A DNA stretch of 11,147 nucleotides from Candidatus Poseidoniales archaeon (GTDB lineage: Archaea; Thermoplasmatota; Poseidoniia; Poseidoniales; Poseidoniaceae): positions 1 to 11,147 of the forward strand of contig DUCL01000233.1 in assembly GCA_012959845.1 (NCBI GenBank). Direction: 5' to 3'. The translations under genes and the position numbers were made by a program. Position 1 is the first letter of the stretch, and each line of letters opens with the position of its first letter. The notes beneath the pieces were generated by a model. It had not been told where the DNA came from and searched no databases. It saw nothing but the letters and a program-made list of their open reading frames with translations. Below are positions 1 to 5,914 of the stretch, in pieces.

Positions 1-779
1 CCCTTACGGAACAAATTTTCATGGAAATCACGCTGTTGGTAATGAGCGGTACGAGCAAGTCTACCGCGGTGGTCATAACAGCCATAGGCGGCGTGAACAG
101 GAACCATGACTTTACTCAATTCAATTGATGGGCCAGTTGCTGGTGGCATTTCGTGGCTAACGTTTTCTATTACTCCATCGTAAACTACCATCTCTTTTGT
201 TGGACATTCAAATGGCTGACCAATATGCAAACTGATTGAACCTTCTGCAGGTTTTACCGGCTTCCATCTACCTCTATGTCCATTCTCAAGCCAAGCGACC
301 ATCGCTTTCATTTGTGGTACTGTAGCCATTGCAATGTGAGAGGATTCCCACCAACCTTTACTCCTTGCCAAGGTCACATGATGCACTCCTGGGATTATGT
401 CGCGATTGTCTAGGGCATCTGCATAAGTGCGGCATAACCCTTCAAGGCGGATGGTGAAAATTGGCAATACGCCGATGTTAATGTCTTGTAATCGGTATGG
501 ATTTGCTAATTCCCCCAACAGCAAAAATGGTCTTCTCTCACTCATTGCTGGAGCATTATGCTCTTCGATCAACTGCTCAATATTTGCAGAATCACTCGCA
601 TAGCAAGAAAGGTATTTCTGTAATTCTGCACCTTCTAAAGTGATAGTAGTATCTATTTCACTTACCGTACAGGCTAAATCAATAACATTATTCTGAGTAA
701 ATAGGATTGAATTATTTGGCAGAGAGACTGGAGAAGAAGCTGCGGAGTAAGGCCAAAGTCTTGGAGATGATTCGCCCAT
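1..779 (-). CDS. Hypothetical protein, C-terminal part cut by window edge
   Basis: An open minus-strand frame starts with ATG at 779 and stays open for 259 codons to the left edge, so its stop lies outside the window. I do not recognise the family and propose no function. The visible part looks soluble, with no signal peptide or membrane segment. Distinctive stretches are a GVHHVTLARSKGWWES segment (about residues 131-146), an AWLENGHRGRW segment (162-172) and, near the edge, AYGCYDHRGRLARTAHYQQR (231-250). The last is rich in His, Tyr and Arg and could be a ligand or metal site, which is speculation. The start is 38 nt downstream of the zinc-ribbon gene on the same strand, so the two are probably co-transcribed. 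An in-frame stop lies shortly upstream. The purine-rich AGAGGAG is about 16 nt from the ATG, too far for a standard ribosome site. That the frame is coding is fairly secure; its role is unknown. Confidence 0.75.
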   Translation of the reverse strand, partial: MGESSPRLWPYSAASSPVSLPNNSILFTQNNVIDLACTVSEIDTTITLEGAELQKYLSCYASDSANIEQLIEEHNAPAMSERRPFLLLGELANPYRLQDINIGVLPIFTIRLEGLCRTYADALDNRDIIPGVHHVTLARSKGWWESSHIAMATVPQMKAMVAWLENGHRGRWKPVKPAEGSISLHIGQPFECPTKEMVVYDGVIENVSHEMPPATGPSIELSKVMVPVHAAYGCYDHRGRLARTAHYQQRDFHENLFRK

Positions 780-817
780 AATTAGCGGGGTGCAACTCCT
801 CTTTCAATAATTATCGC

Positions 818-1300
818 TTAAGCAGTAAAGGTTTCTTCGTGCAAACACTGTGGGCAAGTCACCTTGATAGGTCGTGTTGAAGGAATACCCAGTCTAACTC
901 CACAAGCCGGGCATAGAATTGCTTGGTCAACTTGCGCTCGGCGATGTTTTGCTCCTTCGGTAGGGTCGTATTCATAGTGAAGATTACTTTTGTCAATGAG
1001 TTTTGCTGATGCTACTGTAGGTGGCTGCGAGAATTCAGAATCAAATGGGTCTACTTTCTGATTCTGTGAAACTGTACTTCGTCCTGCAGATGGGTCATAT
1101 TCGCCAGCAGCGTTGTAGCCGGTCGGCGCTTCGTTAGTACCTTGTACAGATAGCGCTGCAAGTTGCTGTTGAACCTCACTCCCTTCGATTCCATATTGCC
1201 TTGCAAGTTGGTCGATTTGCAACATTTGTTCGTACCCTGAAAGGGATGCCAATGCGGTCAACTCAGTCGCTGTTATTGCACTCATATCAACTCGTAGCAT
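818..1300 (-). CDS. Small protein with C-terminal zinc ribbon
   Basis: This 160-residue protein ends in a two-knuckle zinc ribbon: CPAC (C130, C133) and CPQC (C149, C152), 15 residues apart. Residues 8-50 look helical and are Ala/Gln/Leu-rich. Residues 55-115 look disordered and carry a duplicated motif, EYDPSAG (67-73) and EYDPTEG (110-116). No membrane segment is visible. Small zinc ribbons in archaea often mediate nucleic-acid or protein contacts, but the target here cannot be read from the sequence. The ATG at 1300 has AAAGGT about 8 nt upstream. A second in-frame ATG at 1285 would give an N-terminus MSAITATEL and cannot be excluded. The gene is the first of a minus-strand pair with the hypothetical gene starting at 779, and is divergent from the CBS gene. 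Coding status is well supported by the cysteine pattern. Confidence 0.8.
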   Translation of the reverse strand: MLRVDMSAITATELTALASLSGYEQMLQIDQLARQYGIEGSEVQQQLAALSVQGTNEAPTGYNAAGEYDPSAGRSTVSQNQKVDPFDSEFSQPPTVASAKLIDKSNLHYEYDPTEGAKHRRAQVDQAILCPACGVRLGIPSTRPIKVTCPQCLHEETFTA

Positions 1301-1415
1301 TGCATTACCTTTCAGTCTTGACCTATATTGTGCAAAACCAATTCGCCGGTATTCGGGAACTCGTTAACACGATTTGGAAATTATCAAGTCGCCGAAGGCC
1401 TTTAAGCGGAAGCGC

Positions 1416-1429
1416 GAGCGCCGGCGCTC
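1416..1429. repeat. Perfect 14-bp GC-rich palindrome upstream of CBS gene
   Basis: GAGCGCCGGCGCTC equals its own reverse complement. It lies immediately upstream of the presumed ribosome site (AGGTGG, 1433-1438) of the CBS gene. It could be an operator for a dimeric regulator or a small hairpin in the leader. A 14-bp palindrome is expected somewhere in 11 kb by chance, so only its position makes it notable. If the CBS gene instead begins at the upstream TTG (1374), this stretch is coding and reads as an Arg-rich segment. Confidence 0.4.
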
Positions 1430-1432
1430 AAT

Positions 1433-1438
1433 AGGTGG
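1433..1438 (+). promoter_or_regulatory. Ribosome binding site deciding the CBS gene start
   Basis: AGGTGG lies 4 nt before the ATG at 1443 and 7 nt before a second ATG at 1446. This favours a start here over the longer frame that opens with TTG at 1374, which has no comparable site. Which of the two adjacent ATGs is used cannot be resolved by eye. Confidence 0.5.
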
Positions 1439-1442
1439 TATA

Positions 1443-1928
1443 ATGATGAAGCCAACAGCAACAAGGCGGTTCACACGTGAAGTGATTTCAAAGATGACGG
1501 CAAAGGAGCGGTCTATGTATGCGCGTTCCATTTCTTGCGGTGAAACTATGAATGAAGCCCACACAATTTACTCGATGGATTCAGTGGCTGAAGTCCTTGA
1601 ACAATTAACCCAAAACAACTGGGACCATGTATTCATTATCAATGAAGATGGAGTTCCAATGGGGCGAATTCACGCTGTTGATATTCTAAAATTAATCGCA
1701 CGAAAAACAGTTAATCGTTCAGTTGCATGGATGCACGCAGTACCTGCACAACAATTGGTAAATGTGCCTCCGATGACCGTTAGAGCAGGAACTCCTCTAC
1801 TCAAGGCTGGAGCTTTGATGTTAGCACACGATATCAATCAAATCGCAGTAACAGATGATGATGGAATATTAGTTGGCGTTGTAGGGCATAACACAATGGC
1901 AAGGCATATGCCGAAGTTCATTATTTGA
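1443..1928 (+). CDS. Two-CBS-domain protein
   Basis: This 161-residue protein consists of a basic N-terminal stretch (about residues 1-35, many Arg/Lys) followed by a tandem pair of CBS motifs. CBS1 is at about residues 36-85, with the typical strand and turn HVFIINEDGVPMGRIHAVDI. CBS2 is at about 108-157, with INQIAVTDDDGILVGVVG. CBS pairs (Bateman modules) bind adenine nucleotides or SAM and act as sensors. No catalytic domain is attached, so this would be a stand-alone regulator whose target is unknown. The AGGTGG site supports the start at 1443 or 1446. The same frame is open back to a TTG at 1374, which would add 23 residues including a KRKRERRR run. The gene is divergent from the zinc-ribbon gene and convergent with DUF373, with about 13 bp between the stops. 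Confidence 0.85.
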   Translation: MMKPTATRRFTREVISKMTAKERSMYARSISCGETMNEAHTIYSMDSVAEVLEQLTQNNWDHVFIINEDGVPMGRIHAVDILKLIARKTVNRSVAWMHAVPAQQLVNVPPMTVRAGTPLLKAGALMLAHDINQIAVTDDDGILVGVVGHNTMARHMPKFII

Positions 1929-1942
1929 TTAAATAATTTTTT
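1929..1942 (+). terminator. T-run after CBS gene
   Basis: An AT-rich spacer ending in six T (1937-1942) directly follows the CBS stop. Archaeal RNA polymerase can terminate on T-runs without a hairpin, so this is a plausible terminator for the plus-strand gene. The run ends within the stop codon of the convergent DUF373 gene. No stem is visible. Confidence 0.3.
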
Positions 1943-3072
1943 CAGATGCCCCAATATCGGTCTGACTGCGCTTGTTTTGATTGTAAGGCACGAACGATGG
2001 TCATCGTAATCCACAATAACGCAATCCACATTATCGGTGTAGACAAATCGCTTACAATATTGAATAATCCTAATTCATAACCTGTTGCATTTGAATTTCC
2101 TAAGACATCGATGGAAATTGTCAATCCAACATCAACGAATGAATATACTACCATACCAAACATACCAAGAACGACCAGTCTTCCAGAGAATGAACCTCTT
2201 TTCAATCTCAATAGCATAAATCCAGCAGTAGAGGTTAGGAATGCAACGATTATCCAAGCGAGTGAGGCATGTATTACTTCAAGCCAAAGAATTGAATTTT
2301 TTGTCGCTTCAGTGATACCTTCAGTATACTGCCGCCATCCTTCTGCAACGGCAAATATTGCGCTAAATAGAGTTGAAAACCAAAGTAATGTTGATAACAT
2401 CGCAGCATCTGCATTTTCTCTCATTTCTTGAATTACTTTGTTTACTGATGACTCAATTCCAGCACCCTTGCTGAAGATATACAATCCAATCGCTAGAGGT
2501 AATGCGCCTATTACAAAGCCACCAATAGAATTTGGAAGCATTATTCCGAGGCCAACAATTGCTAAAGTAAGGCCGAATGGAATCATAATTTTTGCCCTCC
2601 ACTTAGGGTCTTCAAGAGCCTTAACAATGTAGTAATATGTTCCTTCAATACCCTTGGATTGCTTGACAATTATCTTTTCAACGTGATTAATTCTCACTTG
2701 TGATTGAATAATTGGCAGAACAGATTCGTCTTCGGCACCATCGGTGACCAAGATTGCTTCATCTGGTTGGAATGCGGCTACCACTTCCTCTAATTGGGCT
2801 GCAATCGCTCTATCAGAGCGCATTCCAACCTTTTCATCACCGGTTAATATCGCCACTTCAACCTCGTCATCTTCTGAGTTGGCTTCCTTTAGAGTATCGT
2901 GCTGTCTCAATGCCCCGAGAATAGCGTTGGTATCGCTTTCTTCAGGGTCTGCAATTCCTAACTTCAATGCTGCAGTCAATACTTGGCGACGGCCAATTAC
3001 CGGACCTCTTATCGAAGTTTTATTTCCGAGATCGTTATCTCGGTCAACTGTCAATACTAAGGTTCGAGTCAT
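1942..3072 (-). CDS. DUF373 family membrane protein
   Basis: This 376-residue protein matches the archaeal DUF373 family from its N-terminus: TLVLTVDRDNDLG (4-16), GPVIGRR (23-29), then the LKLGIADPEESDTNAILGAL region (37-55). The soluble N-terminal domain (1-160) has alternating strands and helices, including VEVAILTGDE (71-80) and EAILVTDGAEDE (105-116). The C-terminal half holds about six hydrophobic segments (roughly 162-180, 184-201, 225-245, 262-288, 299-318, 336-362). A cytosolic sensor-like or enzyme-like domain on a membrane anchor is therefore likely. The biochemical function of the family is not known to me. The ATG at 3072 is preceded by AGGTGA (plus-strand 3079-3084) at 6 nt, which fixes the start. 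The gene follows priL on the same strand after 104 nt, so co-transcription is possible, although a TATA-like element in the gap could give it its own promoter. Confidence 0.9.
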   Translation of the reverse strand: MTRTLVLTVDRDNDLGNKTSIRGPVIGRRQVLTAALKLGIADPEESDTNAILGALRQHDTLKEANSEDDEVEVAILTGDEKVGMRSDRAIAAQLEEVVAAFQPDEAILVTDGAEDESVLPIIQSQVRINHVEKIIVKQSKGIEGTYYYIVKALEDPKWRAKIMIPFGLTLAIVGLGIMLPNSIGGFVIGALPLAIGLYIFSKGAGIESSVNKVIQEMRENADAAMLSTLLWFSTLFSAIFAVAEGWRQYTEGITEATKNSILWLEVIHASLAWIIVAFLTSTAGFMLLRLKRGSFSGRLVVLGMFGMVVYSFVDVGLTISIDVLGNSNATGYELGLFNIVSDLSTPIMWIALLWITMTIVRALQSKQAQSDRYWGI

Positions 3073-3176
3073 GGCAATTCACCTGTGGCTAGTAGTGCCT
3101 ATTTCCTCATCCAATTCAAACCTTCGCGCGATTGCTATAATGAAATAACCCTTTTTCACTGAAATAATGACGCCAA
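3073..3176 (-). promoter_or_regulatory. priL-DUF373 spacer with ribosome site and possible promoter
   Basis: This 104-nt spacer between two co-oriented genes holds the AGGTGA ribosome site at 3079-3084. It also holds a TATA-like stretch, TTATTTCATTATAG on the minus strand (3135-3148), about 65 nt before the DUF373 start. If functional, the latter would give a leader of about 40 nt that includes the ribosome site. No gene is visible in the spacer. Confidence 0.3.
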
Positions 3177-4436
3177 TCAAACTTTTTCAGCACTATCTGG
3201 ACTTTCATTTTCCAGTGGCTTATCATCTTCTGTATTGTTTTGTGGAACACCACTTGCAATTTCTGCTGCCTTATTTTTTGCATTCCAACGTTGAGTTGCT
3301 CTGATATATTTGAGAGGATGGTCCAACCACGGTTGGTCACACAATCTATCATCACCTGGCAATACAGGGCAATTGTGGTTGACTTTCAATTTAGCACAAC
3401 CTGCCGGAGTATATGCGTGCTCATAGACATGAGATACCTGATAATTGGTAGTGCTTTCACTAAAGTCGGGCGCGCCGCGGAAGAAATTAACAGTTGATTC
3501 GGTTGGTAATCCGATTGTGGCCGAGATAGATGCGAGAAATAATCTGCCAAAGTGGTTTACATTTACCCCATTGGATAAATCACCCACAATTTTTCTCATA
3601 CAAGGCGGCCATTCACTTTCTTCAGCACCAACCAATGCAATGGCCTCACTTGTTTTGCTGGCCATCAAGTTTCGTAACATTCCAACCGGTTCTGCCAATC
3701 TTATCGCCAAGTCGGTTGTAACATCCTGCATTTTTTCCAATGCCTCAGCCTCAACCCCTCGTTTGATTCTCTCTCTTAGTAAGCGAGCTAGTTTAGCCGA
3801 AGACCCATATTGATTTTCTTCGTATAGGGTAATCCAACCATCCTTGATGTCACAATTCGGCAATCTCCATCTAGAACCAGTGATTTTCGGACATATTTCG
3901 ATAAAATCCGACAACCCAATCTTCCACAATGGGCCGGAACTAGATTTTCGCATATCCCTTAATCCACCACTTGCATTGACCATCATCGGATTGTTTAGGC
4001 CGTGGTTTTCTTCGAACTTAATCTGTGAGATATATGTTCGCGCTATGATGTCTATTGAGGATTTATCCTTGATCAATAGTTGTTCAGCCCGCGCTGCTTC
4101 CGCCTGTGCCCAGCGCGCAATCAACCGTTCATCTTCACTAGCACAAACTACTAACCGTGCATAATAGAATGAAAACGCTTCAATGATTCTCCCCTCTTCG
4201 GTATGAATATCACCACCAATAACTTCTACGCCCTCACTGGAATTGATTGAATCAACTAATCTAATTCTTGCTCTTTGCCTTGCTTTTTCCATCCATACTC
4301 CGTCAAGCAATTCATCTAAGTCAATCTGATGGTCAATTGCCATTTGTCTAATCCATGCCGCAGCCTGAGGTAAGAATGGATAGCGCGCAAAAGTAACCTC
4401 ATCCGAGATATCCGGAGGAGATGTTGGCACTGGCAT
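3177..4436 (-). CDS. priL: DNA primase large subunit PriL, iron-sulfur
   Basis: PriL is the non-catalytic subunit of the archaeal/eukaryotic-type primase. It partners the catalytic PriS and helps start and hand over RNA primers at the replication fork. Here it is 419 residues from the ATG at 4436. The helical N-terminal domain opens with DEVTFARYPFLPQAAAWI, like other PriL proteins. The C-terminal Fe-S domain is clear: EWPPCMRKIV (C279), then HFGRLFLASI and the FRGAPDFSESTTNYQVSH block (about 319-336), then C347, C356 and C366, giving the four cluster cysteines, followed by HPLKYI. An acidic, probably disordered tail of about 33 residues follows. The frame extends 12 codons further, to 4472, but GGAG just before 4436 and the family-like N-terminus favour the shorter start. 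PriS is not in the window. The gene is divergent from mptE and upstream of DUF373. Confidence 0.93.
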   Translation of the reverse strand: MPVPTSPPDISDEVTFARYPFLPQAAAWIRQMAIDHQIDLDELLDGVWMEKARQRARIRLVDSINSSEGVEVIGGDIHTEEGRIIEAFSFYYARLVVCASEDERLIARWAQAEAARAEQLLIKDKSSIDIIARTYISQIKFEENHGLNNPMMVNASGGLRDMRKSSSGPLWKIGLSDFIEICPKITGSRWRLPNCDIKDGWITLYEENQYGSSAKLARLLRERIKRGVEAEALEKMQDVTTDLAIRLAEPVGMLRNLMASKTSEAIALVGAEESEWPPCMRKIVGDLSNGVNVNHFGRLFLASISATIGLPTESTVNFFRGAPDFSESTTNYQVSHVYEHAYTPAGCAKLKVNHNCPVLPGDDRLCDQPWLDHPLKYIRATQRWNAKNKAAEIASGVPQNNTEDDKPLENESPDSAEKV

Positions 4437-4515
4437 GAGGCTCCATGGGGGGCGACAGCATATGAACTTCAATAAGAGAAGGTGTATTCTTGAAGGTCAG
4501 CCTTCTCACCTTGCC
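4437..4515. promoter_or_regulatory. Divergent priL/mptE intergenic region
   Basis: If priL starts at 4436 and mptE at 4516, 79 bp separate them and must hold both promoters. On the minus strand CTTATTGA and TTCATATG are weak TATA-like candidates for priL. On the plus strand AACTTCAATAAGAG (about 4465-4478) is a weak candidate for mptE. There is no strong box A. Earlier in-frame ATGs for mptE at 4435 and 4462 would consume part or all of this region. Confidence 0.3.
4479..4512 (+). promoter_or_regulatory. Predicted hairpin just before mptE ATG
   Basis: Two nested complementary pairs can form. The inner stem is GAAGG (4492-4496) with CCTTC (4501-4505) around a TCAG loop. The outer stem is AAGGTG (4479-4484) with CACCTT (4507-4512). 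They are separated by an asymmetric internal loop of 7 nt versus 1 nt. The structure ends 3 nt before the ATG at 4516, so it could affect translation or be a transcription-level element. It could also be coincidence within coding sequence if mptE starts at 4462 or earlier. No known riboswitch class is recognised. Confidence 0.3.
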
Positions 4516-5244
4516 ATGAGCGGTGTAGAAGACAACCCGCTCATTGCAATACAAGACGATGTACGGGCTCATTTTGGTTGGGGATTACAGGCCGATATTG
4601 ACAGCGCAAAAACATTGCAACTAGCATTTGATAATAGTGACCCCTTTGGCGTTAGTAAATGGAATACCGCTGAAAGAAATCAGACGCTAGGCGAACTGCA
4701 AATCAAATTGCTAAAAGCCAATGCAGTAATTTTTGTAGGCGCGGCAGTAGAAGCCGGTGAACTTGAGCAAATGGTTGGAGAAGGAGTGGTTTTCGTTGCC
4801 GCTGACGGAGCGGTTGGTGCATTACCTATTGCTGCAGAATTAGCCTGTATTGTCAGTGATTTTGATGGTACGCCACACCTTGAACGGGCAGCAAAAAATG
4901 GAGCCATAATTGTTGCACATGCACATGGAGATAACTTGGATGCTTGGAATGACTGTATTGAATCATGGTCTCATTTTACTAATCCACCTTCATTGATATT
5001 AAGTCATCAAACACCGCATATTTTCCATGGAATGCACAATTGGGGTGGATTTACTGATGGTGATAGAGCGCTGTGTATGGCGCATTCCTTAGGTGTGAAT
5101 TTTGAAGATGTGTACTTGGCCGGATTTACTCTATCTCGAGTTGGCCAATGGTCGGGTAGAACTGAAGTCAGTAGAAAATTAGAAAAATTGCAATGGATGG
5201 CGAGAGTAGTTCAAATGTTGGGGTTAGAACAGCAGTTAGATTGA
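4516..5244 (+). CDS. mptE: 6-hydroxymethyl-7,8-dihydropterin diphosphokinase, MptE type (DUF115)
   Basis: The archaeal MptE family transfers diphosphate from ATP to 6-hydroxymethyl-7,8-dihydropterin, a step toward tetrahydromethanopterin or folate-type cofactors. It is unrelated to bacterial FolK. All family hallmarks are visible (numbering from 4516): AADGA (95-99), VSDFDG (113-118), VAHAHGDN (133-140), GGFTDGDRA (177-185) and VGQWSGR (209-215). At 242 residues it has about the usual family length. The family core starts near the IQDDVRAHFGWG segment, which supports the ATG at 4516. Earlier in-frame ATGs at 4462 (after a GGGGGG run) and 4435 (overlapping the priL start) would add residues that look unconserved. 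No strong ribosome site precedes 4516, so the start is uncertain although the identity is not. The gene is divergent from priL and is followed after 47 nt by a membrane protein gene on the same strand. Confidence 0.9.
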   Translation: MSGVEDNPLIAIQDDVRAHFGWGLQADIDSAKTLQLAFDNSDPFGVSKWNTAERNQTLGELQIKLLKANAVIFVGAAVEAGELEQMVGEGVVFVAADGAVGALPIAAELACIVSDFDGTPHLERAAKNGAIIVAHAHGDNLDAWNDCIESWSHFTNPPSLILSHQTPHIFHGMHNWGGFTDGDRALCMAHSLGVNFEDVYLAGFTLSRVGQWSGRTEVSRKLEKLQWMARVVQMLGLEQQLD

Positions 5245-5291
5245 ACATTATTGCATCATTTTGAAAAACGATAGGACCGCAGGAGATTTTA

Positions 5292-5912
5292 ATGGCCCAA
5301 TCAGGAAAGTTCAATCCATTGATGTGGCTTGTCGCATTGGCGATAATAAATGGGGCTTGGTACAGTGTTGCTGGTGGAGAGGCGAAGCATGAAATCAACG
5401 ATCAACAGCATTCCACAGAAGATAGGACAATTGAGATATCCAGCGTATTTGGCTTGGACAAAGAAATCTCAGCGGTATTTTCTGTGCAGTTCTTCACAAT
5501 AAGTTCTGATTCTGGAAATGCATCATGGAAAATATCAGATTTGAATGGGCAGGTAATTGCAAATTGGCAAGGTATTGTCGGTCAAGAACAGGGATGGCAA
5601 GGAGAATTAAGTCCAGGCTCATATATCATCAATACCACGATGGATGAAGGTATTCTCACCGAACAAAATCTGTATATTAAGCCGTTTGAGAACCTACGCA
5701 TTGAGGGCCATATATTGCTTTCAATCGGGCTGATAGCATTGGCATTCTTAGAACCGATTGTCAAGAAACAAATTGCTAAAATAGCCCCAAAACAATACCC
5801 TAAAGCACCAGAAATGAAGAAGAATCCATTTGTAGCCAATGATGCCGGTATGCCTGAGAATGATGATTTCCCTGAAGATGATGACCCGTGGCGTGCACCA
5901 ATAATCAATTGA
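5292..5912 (+). CDS. Hypothetical two-pass membrane protein with extracytoplasmic beta domain
   Basis: This 206-residue protein belongs to no family I recognise. TM1 is at about residues 9-26, preceded by a short basic N-terminus. A region of about 110 residues follows, rich in beta-strand-like, Trp/Gly-containing segments (ASWKISDLNGQVIANWQG at 77-94, GWQGELSPGSYIINT at 101-115). This resembles the beta-sandwich style of many secreted archaeal domains. TM2 is at about 140-157. A cytoplasmic tail starts basic (KKQIAKIAPK) and ends strongly acidic (ENDDFPEDDDPW). Positive-inside logic gives both ends in the cytoplasm and the middle outside. AGGAGAT (5281-5287) lies 4 nt before the ATG and fixes the start. 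The gene lies 47 nt after mptE and probably shares its transcript. Its stop is 2 bp from the convergent DP2 stop. Topology is fairly clear; function is unknown. Confidence 0.82.
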   Translation: MAQSGKFNPLMWLVALAIINGAWYSVAGGEAKHEINDQQHSTEDRTIEISSVFGLDKEISAVFSVQFFTISSDSGNASWKISDLNGQVIANWQGIVGQEQGWQGELSPGSYIINTTMDEGILTEQNLYIKPFENLRIEGHILLSIGLIALAFLEPIVKKQIAKIAPKQYPKAPEMKKNPFVANDAGMPENDDFPEDDDPWRAPIIN

Positions 5913-5914
5913 AA

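Larger units (their letters stand above)
1301..1442. promoter_or_regulatory. Divergent intergenic region between zinc-ribbon and CBS genes
   Basis: This 142-bp spacer must hold the promoters of both outward-facing genes. On the minus strand a TATA-like CAATATAGG (about 1321-1330) lies roughly 25 nt from the zinc-ribbon ATG. If used, it would give a transcript with almost no leader. On the plus side the AT-rich stretch near 1371-1386 is a weaker candidate for the CBS gene. From about 1390 to 1429 the sequence turns markedly GC-rich compared with the flanking genes and contains a perfect palindrome, listed separately. The assignments rest on visual resemblance to archaeal box A only. Confidence 0.35.

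Noticed and set aside
1366..1377. Small inverted repeat TCGT-TAAC-ACGA-like near 1361-1373
   Set aside because: A 4-bp stem is too short to distinguish from chance.
1310..1442. Possible tRNA or small RNA gene in the GC-rich intergenic segment
   Set aside because: No T-loop consensus or cloverleaf can be drawn; only the 14-bp palindrome is structured.
2744..3148. Plus-strand open frame opposite the start of DUF373 (134 codons)
   Set aside because: It is antisense to conserved DUF373 motifs and its translation is Ser-rich with no recognisable domain.
3116..3355. Minus-strand 79-codon frame overlapping the 3' end of priL
   Set aside because: It overlaps the priL tail in another frame, has no ribosome site, and its composition does not resemble a protein family.
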